A DNA stretch of 64,000 bases from contig NC_086179.1 in NCBI RefSeq assembly GCF_023053635.1, positions 1,254,001 through 1,318,000 on the forward strand, in the 5' to 3' direction. Below are positions 46,216 to 58,100 of this stretch, in pieces. The first letter of the stretch is position 1, and every line of letters starts with the position of its first letter. The position numbers were made by a program, and so were the translations under genes. Below the pieces are notes generated by a model. The model was not told the origin of the DNA, ran no database searches, and saw only the letters and a program-made list of their open reading frames with translations. Origin of the DNA: Elgaria multicarinata webbii (taxonomy: Eukaryota > Chordata > Lepidosauria > Squamata > Anguidae).

Positions 46216-48099
46216 GCCTCCCCTTATTCTAGGGGCTGGTGATAAAGTGAGAAGATTCGGCCAAGATAGGCCTGCGTGTCCTGTGGCAGAGAAGGGCTGG
46301 AGGGCTCAGCACTGCAAGCGCGTGCTCACGGCCTTCCCCGCCACTCCTCCCTCACGCTCCCCCCACTCCCACCGGCTCAGATGCCCTCTTCCTCACGTAC
46401 ACACCCAACTCAGGGTTCCAAGATGGACAGGCTTAAAGGTCCTGTGTGCTGCTGACCTCCCATCCCAACACTCCCCTTGCCCACCACTGCCCAGCTGACT
46501 GGTGCAGGGAGCAGCCAAGGGCACCCTGGCCCACTTTCCTCAGCACCCATCCGTGGCTCCAAACTAAAATGGAGGGTCTCCCCCGCCCCACTGCCCAACT
46601 TTCCCATTGAAATGGCCAGGCTGGAGGAACGCAAATGGGAGGGGGCTCAGATCCTTCCTCACCCGAATATCCCCCCCCCCAGGGCAGGGTCCCCCATAGA
46701 ACAGTGCCGCTGAGCACAAGGTGTCAAAGCCTCCCATTCCCAAGGAGCAGCCTCCACACCCACTGCTGCCTTGGGTGAGCTAAGGCGTGTCCCCGAAACC
46801 CTCGGAGGTACAGCTCTGCTCAGGACGCCTCTCTGTGGCAAGCAGAGCTGGCGCCAGGAGGACCTCCCTTGGCACCGCCACAGAAAAGACCCCGTCTCCC
46901 GTGCCCACCCACCACTGCACCTCCAAGGGTACACAGAGCAAGGCTCTGAACTCAGAATCCCAGCATGTTCCTAGGTGAGGCGGCGACTCAGCCCCAGGCC
47001 CTTCGGGAATGCCACGATGGCAGTTTTTGCAAAGGAAGGAGGTCGCTGCCTTTGCCAGACGGGGAGGAATGACAAAGCGGTACGAGAGAGCAGGCTGCCG
47101 CTCTTCCAAGCTTACGCTTTCCCCGCTGCTGCATCTCCATGCTGAGATAAGCTTGACCTGCTGAGTATCTACCCGTCATGGAGAAGCCCTGACAGAGAGG
47201 AAAAGTGCCACTTTGATGACGTCTTGGCTGCAGCCCAAGTGGTCACTCAGACGCAATATTTTGGGGGTGCCGGTGTGAGATCTGAGGGGTGGGTGGGTCC
47301 CAGGATCTCTTGCAACTGTGCAAAGGAGCTCCGGTCAGTGGGGTGGGTGGGTGGCTCTGATTGCGAAATGCTGCCAGTTGGGGCGCCAGCAAACCGCTTG
47401 CCTGAAAACGTAGGACAAAGGATGCAGAAGACGCTCTCACCAGTGAAGGCCTTCTGGGGCGGAGGCTCAGCCGCCTTCCACGAAGCCCCCCAACTGCCAC
47501 GGAATGACCACAGCTCCAGCCGCTGCCTACCAGTTCCATTTAAAGGAACAGCTGCAGGCAATTGCGGGAGGAGCCAGGCGGTGAGCCGGAGAGAGCCTTT
47601 ACCCCACCAGACATTGGGGTTACTATTTCCACAGCCAGAATCGCTGTGCCCCCAAAAGTGACAGGCGGAAATTCAGCAGGTGAACATCTCTGTGGCCATG
47701 CCACTGTTAAAGGCGGGGATTCCCTCTCGGTAAAAACGTTGGCAGTCCTCTGCCTGCAGAGAAAACTGTCCAGATTATACAAGCAAGGCTTGGTTGCACG
47801 TTGCCAACGACACCATCCCTTTAGAATATTTTCTTACAGTTCTGGTTAAAATCAAATGTGAAAACTCAGCTCGGTTACCTTGTGCCAAGCTGCTCCAGTT
47901 CAAAAAGGGCCAGGTGTGTTCATAGGGTTACGTGCGCCGCCTTGGGTCCCTTGGAGGAAAAAAGGCAGGATGCAAATGCAAAATTAATTCATATTGACCA
48001 TCCCCTCAGTCCCCAAATTCGAAAACATCTGGGGTTTCAAAGCCCTGTTGCAGCTTCTGTCCATTCTGTCGCCACCAAAACGGCAGAGGCCCTTTGCTT
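46216..48099. other. CPT1B upstream region
   Basis: No repeat of note apart from a SINE-tail remnant near 47935-47990 (CCTTGGAGGAAAAAAGGCAG). May contain part of the CPT1B leader intron if transcription begins in the CpG-rich block. Confidence 0.35.
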
Positions 48100-48187
48100 G
48101 AGGGTGGGTTCCTGCACTGAGCAGGGGTTGGACTCGATGGCCTTGGAGGCCCCTTCCAGCTCTGCTATTCTATGATTCTATGATTCT
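48100..48187 (+). mobile_element. CR1 3' end
   Basis: GAGGGTGGGTTCCTGCACTG, then GGACTCGATGGCCTTGGAGG and TTCTATGATTCTATGATTCT: the last 90 bases of a CR1, just outside the CpG-rich block. Confidence 0.75.
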
Positions 48188-48329
48188 CCATTTTAGACTT
48201 TAGCTTGAGTTTCATTCTGGCCCCATCCTGGTACTGTAACGCAGGAAAGCTCCCCACGGTCTGTTTTGTTCCCTGTCAGGAACGCAGAGGAAACCATGAG
48301 GAAGGAAGGAAGCAAGCAAGCAAGCAAGC

Positions 48330-49330
48330 GCTGGGGTGGTGGGATCCCCCTGTCCCCCAAGGCCTCCTCCCCCGCCCGCCCCTCCCTGCCGTCTCCAGCC
48401 ACGTTCTTTGAGCAGCTGGGCGGCTGCGGCACCTGCCAGCCCCCGTCTGCTGGCCCAGGGCCCGGTCGCCCTGCCCTGCCCTGCCAGCCCAGGAGGAGCT
48501 CCGGAGCTGCTTGCCATCACGTGGAGCGGGGCAGAGCCCGAGGAGGAGGAGGCGCCCCGCCGCCGCCGCCGCCGCGACTGGGAATCAGGCGCACGTTTGC
48601 AACCGTGAGTCCCCGGGAAGGCCGCTGTCAGAGGCGGGGGTGGGGTGCGGGGAAGCCCTCCGAAGGCTTGGGCCCAGGCGGAGCGGAGGGGGCTTCTCCG
48701 GACATGTGCAAGGCGAATTTCCAGCCACAGCGAGCAGCCACACCGCTGGGAGAGCGGGAGGGGCGGCGCGCCCCAGACCTCTCCGCCCAGGGGCGCCCTG
48801 GCGCGGCGCTGGCGCCCGTTTGGGCCGGCTCGGAAGCCTTTTCCGGACCAGGGGGCGCAGCTCACGCATCTGCAAGGGACAGGCACTCTGCACTCGCTCA
48901 GAGGCGCTCTTTGAGCCCCGCGTCTGAGCACTGGCAAGCGCTAAGCCGTGGCTCCAGTCGAAGCACGCGAGATCCCGGAGCTGCCCCACGGCCCGACGGA
49001 AGACCCCGCTGGGGTCCTGAAAACACTACCCCCCGCCCCGCGCACGCCCCCTCCCCAGGCAAGGCGGCGGCTCCGGCTCCTTTGCCAAGAAGGCGACGGG
49101 CAGGCGACACGCTCCGGACGGTACCTGCTCAGCAAGAGGCGGGGGCTGGGGTGGTCTTAGGCCGGGCGGCCGCTGCTCCGCTTCGTCCCTTCCCTGGGGG
49201 ACGGGACGGGACGGGACGGCTGGCTGGCTCCGGGGCGCCTTGCGTGGCTGTAACCGGACACCCGGGCGGAGGGGGCGGCGGCCCTACTCGGAGGGAGGGA
49301 GGGAGGGAGGGAGGGAGGTAGCAGGCGGCG
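48330..49330 (-). promoter_or_regulatory. CpG-island-like block, probable CPT1B promoter
   Basis: About 1 kb of CpG-dense sequence, including a CCG run near 48560-48575 and a GGGAC repeat near 49199-49219, stands out from its flanks. It lies about 3.3-4.2 kb upstream of the CPT1B initiator exon, and that exon has a splice acceptor before its ATG, so a non-coding first exon must lie upstream. Nothing else nearby obviously needs a promoter: the kelch gene ends at about 54.7 kb on the same strand. The start site was not located. Confidence 0.45.
49285..49318. repeat. (GGGA)n tract in the CpG-rich block
   Basis: Seven GGGA units on the + strand, near a separate GGGAC repeat (49199-49219); possible G-quadruplex next to the inferred CPT1B promoter. 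Confidence 0.75.
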
Positions 49331-49504
49331 CCCCTTCCCGCCCCCCAAACGTGGTTATTTGGGGCACGTGGTGGGAGCGAGGGTGTGGTGGCAGGAAGGA
49401 GCCCCCAGTGCCCCCCGGCCAGCCTCGAGGCGAAGACCGAAGTGTCCTGGACTGCGAGAGCCCTACCTGCCCTACCTGCCCCCCCCCCCACACACACAAA
49501 CGTG

Positions 49505-49628
49505 AACTGGACAGCCATCTGCCAGGGATGCTTTAGGGTGGATTCCTGCATTGAGCAGGGGGTTGGACTCGGTGGCCTTGGAGGCCCCTCCCAACTCTGC
49601 TCTTCTAGGATTCTAGGATTCTATTCTA
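49505..49628 (+). mobile_element. CR1 3' end
   Basis: ACTGGACAGCCATCTGCCAG through the diverged 3' repeat TCTAGGATTCTAGGATTCTA. Two-thirds of a typical short CR1 end, downstream edge of the CpG-rich block. Confidence 0.75.
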
Positions 49629-49901
49629 AGCGCCCCCCCCCCCCCGGTAAGCTGGAGGGTCCGTGGACTCTGAGCCTGGGGTGGTCAGACTGGGGATCCC
49701 TGAGCAAATCTGACCCTGTACGACGGGGCCTTGGAAGTTCCCGCTCCTGACAGAAAGGCCGTTTGCTCAGACCGTGGCTCTTGCTGTGCCTGCCCATCCC
49801 TAGGCAGGACCGCCACCGCCACCACCGCCACACACACGCACAACCAGCACAACTGGCGGCGCAGCGTCTTGTGTTTGGCCTCAACTCCTAATGCAAATCG
49901 G

Positions 49902-49949
49902 CTCCTCCTCCTCCTCCTCCTCCTCCTCCTCCTCCTCCTCCTCCTCCTC
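49902..49949. repeat. (CTC)n tract
   Basis: Sixteen or so CTC units upstream of the CpG-rich block (relative to the minus-strand CPT1B). Confidence 0.9.
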
Positions 49950-50288
49950 TCTGGGCTCAGGCAGCACTTGGTGCCTTTCGCGACCGAGGCTCCGATCCAT
50001 GAACGCAGCTGTTTTGCGCCAATACAGGTTGGTTCTAAAAGTCCCACTGGAGAAACCAGAACCGGAGAGCAACCTGTGAGGGGTGTGTGTGTGGGCTGCC
50101 TCCCCAACATGTCTCAAATTAAATTAATAGGTGCCCTGCCCCCCCCCCCCCCACTATAGAACTGGACTTCTGTATTGGCCCCGGGAGGGCACAGATGAGA
50201 CTAAAAAAATCAGTAAAACCCAGAAGTCAGAATGCCCAGCGAAGCAATGAACTGGAGGGTCAGAATGAAAAACACTCCCTCCGAAGGG

Positions 50289-50430
50289 AACATAAGAGGA
50301 GCCCTGCTGGATCAGGCCAGGGGCCTGTCTGGGCCAGCGTCCTGTTCCCACAGTGGCCAACCAGATGCCCCAAATGGGAAGTCCACAAGTAGGCCGTGAG
50401 CACAAGGGCCTCCCCTGCCTCTCTCTGCAC
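50289..50430 (-). mobile_element. CR1-clade LINE end, TTCTTATG-tail subfamily
   Basis: ACATAAGAGGAGCCCTGCTG, GATCAGGCCAGGGGCCTGTC and CCACAGTGGCCAACCAGATG. It lies beside the CR1 at 50446. Confidence 0.6.
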
Positions 50431-50445
50431 ATTCTCCACGCCCTG

Positions 50446-50985
50446 CATAGAATCATAGAATAGCAGAGTTGGAAGGGGCCTACAAGGCCATCGAGTCCAA
50501 CCCCCTGCTCAATGCAGGAATCCACCCTAAAGCATCCCTGACAGAGGGTTGTCCAGCTGCCTCTTGAAGGCTTCTACTGTGGGAGAGCCCACAACCTCCC
50601 TAGGGAACTGGTTCCATTGTCGTACTGCTCTAACAGTCAGGACGTTTTTCCTGATGTCCAACCGGAATCTGACTTCCTGTAACTTCAGCCCGTTATTCCG
50701 TGTCCTGCACTCTGGGAGGATTGAGAAGAGATCCTGGCCTTCCTCTGTGTGACAACCTTTTAAGTATTTGAAGAGTGCTCTCATGTCTCCCCTCAGCCTT
50801 CTCTTCTCCAGGCTCAACATGCCCAGTTCTTTCAGTCTCTCTTCATAGGGCTTTGTTTCCAGACCCCTGATCATCCTGGCTGCCCTCCTCTGAACACGCT
50901 CCAGCTTGTCTGCGTCCTTCTTGAATTGTGGAGCCCAGAACTGGACGCAGTACTCTAGATGAGGCCAATGCTCTAGATGAGGCCA
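50446..50985 (-). mobile_element. CR1 LINE fragment with a small tandem duplication
   Basis: Minus strand encodes [40 protein letters not shown] and [16 protein letters not shown]. The 5' edge carries a short tandem copy of CTCTAGATGAGGCCA (about 50952-50985). Confidence 0.85.
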
Positions 50986-51450
50986 TACTTTTGTGCACCT
51001 CCGTCATGCCCCACCCCCACCCCTTCTAAGCCCCAAAGCGCCAAATGCATGTCACCCTTTCCTTATCAGGGCCCCTCCAGCCCCTGGATCATTTTGATTG
51101 CTGTTTTCTGCACTTTTTCCAGCTCTCTAAAACCCTTTTGGAGGTGCGTTGACCAGAGCTGTTCCCAAAGTGGTCACACCGTAGAGTTGTTAAATCTAGT
51201 ATGGTGCGACTGTTATGATACTGGCAATTTTAATTTCAATTCTTTCCTAAAGATTCCCAATATGGAATTTGTCTTTTTCGCAGCAGACGCAAACTGGGTC
51301 GATGCTTTCATGAAAGTTTCCTCCACAACCCCAAGACATTCGCTGCAAACTCAGACCCCTTCAACGTATACATGGCTGGTATTTCCACCCCACCCCGTCA
51401 ATTCACACTTGCATGCATTGAACCACATTAGCCATTTTAATGCCCATTCC
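50986..51450 (-). mobile_element. Second, older CR1-like LINE fragment
   Basis: Contains CTTGCATGCATTGAACCACA and TTAGCCATTTTAATGCCCAT, which resemble an internal part of older CR1/L3-type LINEs on the minus strand. Heavily diverged. It abuts the younger CR1 and a (CCCCT)n run. Confidence 0.5.
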
Positions 51451-51477
51451 CCTCCCCTCCCCTCCCCTCCCCTCCCC
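51451..51477. repeat. (CCCCT)n microsatellite
   Basis: Five CCCCT units at the edge of the older CR1 fragment. Confidence 0.85.
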
Positions 51478-51479
51478 AT

Positions 51480-53005
51480 TTGGGCCACAACCCATCAAAT
51501 GAGCAAGGCTGTTTCTGACAAATCCCTGGACCAGGTGAAACTCTGGCTGCCGCATAATGACAGGATTCCCCAGCTTAGTTCTGTAAAAGAAAAGTTTTCA
51601 GGCCTTTTCGGAGGAGGTGGTCTCCCCTCACATGAATAGGTCCTGTAAGGTGTCCCTAGGGCGCAAACACCTGCCTGTGAGTGCACACGTTGGGGAGCAG
51701 GTACAACATGCATGGCTGGGGGTAAGGAGCCCCAGGTTCACCATGCGCACACCTTAGAGGTCCAGGTCCGTCGCTTTCCCTTTCAACTTGCTGCAATTTA
51801 TGAGACCTGATTGTAGCGGGAGAGAGTCTGATATAACATTGCACATTCTAGTTTTTGAGGTGGTCTGATGACACAACTATTCGAAGCAGGCCAGCCACTT
51901 TGCCCCCACCTCCGCTTCTTTCTGGCCGAGGGCTTTTCCCCAGCCGAGCCTAAGGCCCAGCCATAACTGAGGGCGCTCAGTCTTTTCACAAGGTGGGTGA
52001 ATACATCTGCCCCGCTGCCAGCTGCCCTGGGGCACCACCAGTTTAGGCTCTCCCTCCCTGTGATAAGGAAAGAAGAGGTGCCACCTGTCTTGTGCAAACA
52101 GCGCTTCCTACATGCCCAGAGGCACACAGGCGCAACGGTAAACCCCACTGAGTCCCTTCGGTGCTGGCTGGCATTCTGTGTCAGGCCTGGCATGCGGAGG
52201 AGAACCTCCCTGGCATGTTGCTACCGGATGTTTGCAGCCGGACCCTCTGCTCCTGTGGGCTGTGCCTCCCTCGCGCCCCTCCTGCCCCGCCGGCGCCATC
52301 CCAGGGCTTTCAGAGGCCAACTGTACCTGTGCCTGGCTCCCAGCAGCGTGGCTGATCTTTCTTCTCCTGGGCAGCTGGCTGGCTGCTCTGGCCGTGGGGT
52401 GGGAGCAGCAGTCTGCAGCTGGCTCCAACCCCAGCAGGCGTGAAGCAGCCGGAAGGGCGTTTGGAGGAGACTCCGGGCTCCTTGTGGCCTGGACTGTGTC
52501 AGGAGAAGCAGGAGGGGCAGCGCGGCCAGCTGTGAAGCAGGCGGGAGGTGAGCAACAGGCAGGGCTCAACCCCATCTGGTGGCCGAGGGAGCCGAGCCGC
52601 CTCAGCTGGAAAGAACCAGGCAAACTCCAGGCAGCCTTCAGAACAAACCCCGGTCTTCCCAACGTCCCAGGTGAAGGGAACGCTGAAGTTGCCCCTTCCG
52701 TGTGGGAGTGGAGCCCACCCTGCACTCCATCGGCAGCCCTGATTCCGTGGCAAACTCCTGCTTGCCAGGTGCCCATACAGGCGGTGCCTGGCATGCTCTG
52801 GGCAAGGCTGTTGGGCACCCCTGTCCCTCCCCTGTCCCTCCCTAGAGCTGCCAGTTCCCCTGGACAACACTACAAGGGATTGAGGCACAAGGGCTGGACG
52901 GTGGCATTTTCCCATGCCAAGCGAGTGCACAAGCACTCCAGCACCACGATGGGGGCCCCAGTCATTGGGGGGGGGTTTCCTCCCCTTCCTCCCCTCGGGA
53001 ACTCG
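51480..53005. other. Intergenic, nothing identified
   Basis: Long open frames occur on both strands at 52.1-53.0 kb but have no recognisable domain and lack coherent splice structure; GC-rich composition explains them. Confidence 0.35.
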
Positions 53006-53111
53006 ATCATAGAATCATAGAATAGCAGAGTTGGAAGGGGCCTCCAAGGCCATCGAGTCCAACCCCCTGCTCAGTGCAGGGATCCACCCTAAAGCATCCC
53101 TGACAGATGGA
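53006..53111 (-). mobile_element. CR1 3' end
   Basis: ATCATAGAATCATAGAATAG through CATCCCTGACAGATGG; only the 3' UTR and last codons remain. Confidence 0.8.
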
Positions 53112-54670
53112 TCAGCCTCCCTCCCTCCCTCCTAAAGGCCTTTGTCCTCCCCCCTCCACAGCTGGAGGTGATGCTAAATGATTTCATAAACGTAGAACTG
53201 AGACTTTTGTAAAGAAAGACCGATGACCGGAAATACAGAACAATTAAAATGAGCGAAAATAAAAACCACTTTCTAAAACCAGCAGCCAACGGCCTTCCTG
53301 ATCAGCCGCCTGGGCAGCCACAAAACAATTGTGGTGGTGACTGTGCCCATGTCATGGCTAAGCGGGTGAGCTGTGAAGTCCCCCGTTCAGATCTCGCCCC
53401 ACCCCTGAAGTCATTAGCCAAGGCGGTGTCAGGTGGCAGAGCCCGCCTGCAGCATTTCAGGGGCGGGAGAGAGATCGTGATACTGGCCTGCTTCACAGGG
53501 TTATCGTAGGGCTCATTGTGACCATGGACTCGGCCTCATTATTAGTGGGCCCATCCTGGCAAGGGGAGGTTTTTACTAGAGTCAACAGGAAAATGTATTA
53601 GTTCTGGCGTGTGTGCATGTGTGCGTGCATTTTGCAAGAGCACCCAGTGGAGAATTCTTGGGAGGGGGGTTCGTATCAGGGGGCACCTCCTGTTGCCAGA
53701 CGGGCCTCACAAAAGAGCCTGGCCTGGCCCTTGCCGTTCTCTGAGAACGAAGGTCGAACAGAGCACTTGGTCAGGATGAGTCCCCCTGGATCTGCCATTT
53801 CCCAGTTTCATCCAGAGGCTCTGAGCAGCTTTCCCCAATCCGGTGCTCTCCAGATGTGTTGGATTGCAATTCCTATCTTTCTCTCGAATGATGACAGTTG
53901 CGGCCAACACATCTGGAGGGCACCAGATTGGGGAAGGCAGGTGTGGAGAACAGGAAGGACGCAGCTCTCCTCCTTCAGTGGCTCTGAAAGCTGGGAAGTG
54001 AAGACGGGCAGCCCCCCACCCAGGCCGAGCCTTTCAGAGTTGTACCAAAGAAGAATTTTAGCTGGTGCTGCTTCTCCCAGCTCTGCACCATGGCGATGGG
54101 GGACGTAGTGGCACAGAGCAAAACATTCCCTTTCTGGTCAGCTGCAGCAGGTCAGGAATCTGAGCCCACCTGCCCTGCCCTGGGTTCCTGGACACACCCC
54201 AATGGCTGCCTTGGAGGCAGGCTGGATGGCCTTCAGGTGTCCTCCCAGTGCTTTGATTCAAGGATTTGCCCTCTGCCTGACTGGCCACTGTTTTGCTGCA
54301 ACAAGAGCTGAGGAAGGACACCAGAAAGTTGTGAGCTGGATCCGGCAGCAGCCAGTCCGTGTGCACCGTGCGTGTGCCTGGCCACAGAGGAAGCAGGGCC
54401 ACCCTCCCAGGGAACATTGGCAGCTGTTGCCCAAGTCCTGGTGCTATTAATAGAGAAAAGTATTTGGGTCAGAGGGCAGTGGGGGGAGGCTCTTGCAGCC
54501 AGAAGGGCTGACCTGGGCAGCGATAACGGAGCCTGGGCTGGCCCTAGAGGAAAGGGAACGCTCCCAGACCCCAGCCCACCCTAAAGCCTGCTGCTCACCC
54601 CTCCAGTTCTCTCCCACCCACCCCCGCAGCACCAGGCAGCTTTGGGCTATGGCAGAATGGACACGTGTCA
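53112..54670. other. Intergenic, mostly unidentified
   Basis: Apart from the fold-back repeat at 53.83 kb I see no feature. It separates the kelch gene's 3' end from the CPT1B upstream region. Confidence 0.35.
53826..53942. repeat. Fold-back repeat (CTCCAGATGTGTTGG family)
   Basis: CCCCAATCCGGTGCTCTCCA then GATGTGTTGG is mirrored by CCAACACATCTGGAGGGCAC then CAGATTGGGG. A widespread short fold-back repeat; related pieces lie at 46124-46215 and 54946-55108. Confidence 0.6.
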
Positions 54671-54674
54671 TTTG

Positions 54675-54680
54675 TTTATT
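54675..54680 (-). terminator. Possible poly(A) signal of the kelch gene
   Basis: AATAAA on the minus strand, about 515 bases after the stop codon of the kelch gene. It sits in a short TTTATTTATG run that could instead be the remnant of a retroelement tail. Confidence 0.35.
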
Positions 54681-54945
54681 TATGTAGAGTTGGGGCAGGT
54701 CTGGCGCAGACGCCTTCCCCTGCAGGGAGGAGAACGCAGGGGGCGGGGCGGGAGGCTCCGGGTGAAAAAAGATACACGAGCTGAAAGAGCGCAACAGCGC
54801 AGAGGTGAAAGTGCCCCAGTGCTCGTCCCGCTAAGGAAACGGAGGGGGAAACCGTGGACTCAAACTTCGGGGTGGGGGAGAGGCGGAAGTAGGTGCAACG
54901 GAGCTCAAAGAGGGTCAGGCACAAACCCTCGGCAGAATTCAACCC

Positions 54946-55108
54946 AGCCCTCCTCAGCCCAGCACCCTCCAGATGTGTTGGAAAACAGCACCACACAGCC
55001 GGCATGGCCAGTGGGGCTGGTGGTTAACTCAGTCAGCAGAGCCGGCTGGGGATGCTGGGAGCTGTAGTCCAAGACACAGATGGGCCCAGGTTGGGGAAGG
55101 CTTCTTTA
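54946..55108. repeat. Fold-back repeat (CTCCAGATGTGTTGG family)
   Basis: Left CACCCTCCAGATGTGTTGG and right GTAGTCCAAGACACAGATGG then CCCAGGTTGGGGAAGGC are diverged inverted arms; the interior has GGCATGGCCAGTGGGGCTGG. Lies about 100 bp beyond the kelch stop codon, in its inferred 3' UTR. Confidence 0.5.
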
Positions 55109-55194
55109 ACCAAACAAAAGTGTTATAGGGTTAGGAGGAGGAGCGAGCGGGAGGGAGTGCGCACGTAGGGCCAGAAGGCCCACAGGCGTAGGGC

Positions 55195-58100
55195 TCACAG
55201 CCGCCAGGGCTCCTCCTGGCCCATGGCTCTCCCCTCGGGGCCAGTCAGGGGAAAGTGGAGGAGAAAGAAAGCCTCATAGAAGAGGGGAAAGGGGGGCGGC
55301 AGCGGGCGGCAGCCTGGGCCACCCAGCTCCACCTCCAAAACTGCACCCAAGTCAGGTGAGGCCATGTAGAGGAGGCCACCCACAGCCAGGCCCTGCCCGG
55401 CCAAGCTGCACTTAGGCAGGGGGCGCACGGGGCCCCACTGCCGGCCACTCGGGCTGAAGGAGGTGACCACGTTGCCCTGCGCGTTGCTCCCCACCACGTA
55501 GAGGGGCTCCGTGCCGCCCAGGAAGTAGAGCCCAGGCAGGTCAGCGTCTGCCCGCGTCAGGGTGGGCAGGAGCTCCTGCCACGTATCTGGAAGGAGAAGA
55601 GGACCGGATAAGAGCCCACCAGGCCTGACCCTCTGCCCTGAAGGCTTCCCCAGGGCTTGGCCCTCCCCTCCCCACCCACTGCCCCTGTCCCCTTAACTCA
55701 CACTCTGGCTCCATCACCCGCACCCACCCACGGCTCCCGCATGTTCTCCAGACACTGTGTGTGGTTCTTGGGCTGCCATCCCTCCCCCTGACCCCTCCCC
55801 CGGTTTGGGCGCTCTGTCCTTTGGGCGCCAATGAGGTTGTACATCCAGAACCATGTTCAGCCAACGCCGGAAAGTTAACCGCCAGATCGGAACTCACAGG
55901 GACACTCAGTGGAAAACATGGCAAATCAAAGGCAGCACCTGCTGACCAGGTAAGTAACCAAGGGGCAGCCAGGTCGTTCAGGCCACAGAACTCAGTCATT
56001 CATGCCTGGGCGGGGGAGTGGTCCCAGGAGACGGCCAAGCCCCACAGCCCCCCACCCCACCCCGGGCGTGTCCCTGCCTCCTCACCAGTGGCCACGTCGT
56101 AACACAGCAGGAGTTTCTCGCCAGTGTGCTGCAGGCTGCCCAGGGCGTAGATGGAGCCGTCGTGGGCCGCGCAGAGCGGCAGGTCATGGGACAGCGAGAC
56201 GGAGAAGGAGGCGTCCCCCAGGGGCAGGGAGGAGACAAAGGCCCAGCGGTCCGCCCAGGGGTCATAGCGCTCCACTGCCCGGTACAAGCAGGTGCTGCTG
56301 TCCGGGGCCAAGAGGGAGTCCAAGTACCAGCCGCCGACGGCATAGATGTGCCCCCCGACCACGGCAGTGCTGAAGTGGCGTCGGCGCTGTGGGGAGAGCA
56401 GACAGTGGCGGGATGGCATGTGAGGAGCGAGGAGGAGGAGGAGGTGGCCAGCAGGAGCAGAGGTGAGGGGGGCGCTGCAGGGACAACCTTGAAAGGTCGG
56501 CCCACAGAGGGCCAGGATCTCTTCTCCATCCTCCCAGAGTGCAGGACACAGAATAACGGGCTCAAGTTAAAGGAAGCCAGATTCCGGCTGGACATCAGGA
56601 AAAACTTCCTGACTGTTAGAGCAGTACCACAATGGAATCAGTTACCTAGGGAGGTTGTGGGCTCTCCCACCCTACAGGCCTTCAAGAGGCAGCTGGACAA
56701 CCATCTGTCAGGGATGCTTTAGGGTGGATTCCTGCATTGAGCGGGGGTGTTGGACTCGATGGCCTTATAGGCCCCTTCCAGCTCTACTATTCTATGATTC
56801 TATGACCCCAGGACAGCTGAGCAGCTTCAGCTGAAACACCATGGGAGGAAGAGGAGGGGCTCCTGAGGCCGTGAGCACTGCAGTGAGGAAAGGGCACATT
56901 GTGCCTTGGCTGACTGGCACAAGTCATGGGATGCGGTTTGCTCCGTGGGCAAACCCTCTCAGCCATGCCCATGCGCTCCGCCTGGGATGGGATGGGTCTG
57001 GGGCAAGGGCTGTGGTGGCTGAGGAGCCCTCCAAACCTCTCCTGCTGCACATCTGGATTTCTCACCAAGCTACTTCCCCGCCCCCCCCAGCCTAACCTCC
57101 CCAAACTACCTCCAGCTTTTTTGACTACAGTCTGCTTCCTACACGCAAGCACACACATGAAGACACACACACACACGTTTTGCACGGTGAGGAAAGCCCC
57201 CCGCAGGTCCCTTCAGCCCAGGAAGCAACAGCTGCTGCACCTGGACACAAAGGCCTTTGGAGAGACGGGGCCGTGTGTTGCTGCTCACTGACCTTGTTGG
57301 GGGCAGCGGTGGGCTTCCACGTGTCTGTCAGAGGATTATAGCGGAAGGCCGCCATGCGGAAGGTGAAGCCGCGAGTCCCCCGCCTCTCTCGGTAGCCCCC
57401 TATGATGAAGAGGTAGTTGAGCAGCTGGGCGGTGCTGAAGCTCCACTTGTCAGCCCGGAAGGGCAGTTGGCTAGCCCGGTGCCAGCTGCCCTCCTCGGGG
57501 GGCAGGGGACGCCAGTACAGCCCCCGCAAGGGCTCCAGCGGACTGCCCGGCTGCAGGCTGCTGACGTTCTCCGTGCGCAGCACACAGAGCCTGGCCGGGC
57601 CTCGCTGACGCAGCTGGACCAGGTCCTCCTTCAGCCGTGGGAGCAGCTGGCCAGTGACGGGCTCCGCCAGCTCCAACAGGTGGGCACTCAGGTAGCCGCA
57701 CACCTGGGCCTGGAGTTCAGGGCAGCCCACGGCCTCGGCAAAGTGCAGGTAAGACAGGCAGTTTTGGGGGCTCAGCAAGGGGCCCAGTGCCGCCAAGCAC
57801 CGATTCAGGAATCCGGGCAGCAGCAGGTAGCTGGCAGCCTGTACTGCCGTCAGCAGCTCCTCTTCTGTCAGGCTGAAGCGCCCCGAGAAAACCCACTCCA
57901 GGATGGCTTGGAAAGTCCCAGAAGGCAGGTGGTCCAAGTGCAGCTGCCCTCCCGATGCCTCCTGCATGCGGGATCGCAGGAGGGCCTGGAAATAGGCACT
58001 CTCAGTTGCCAGCCGGTGCGGATCCACCTGCCAGCACAGGGAGAGAAAGGGAGGAGAGGGTGGGAGACCCGGGGGTGACTTTATCATAGAATCATAGAAT

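Noticed and set aside
52108-53020. Possible secreted or membrane protein from long frames at 52 kb
   Set aside because: Frames are open on both strands, Pro/Ala/Gly-rich by composition, with no homologous motif.
57257-58078. 273-codon + strand open frame
   Set aside because: Antisense shadow of kelch exon 2; no domain and no splice logic.
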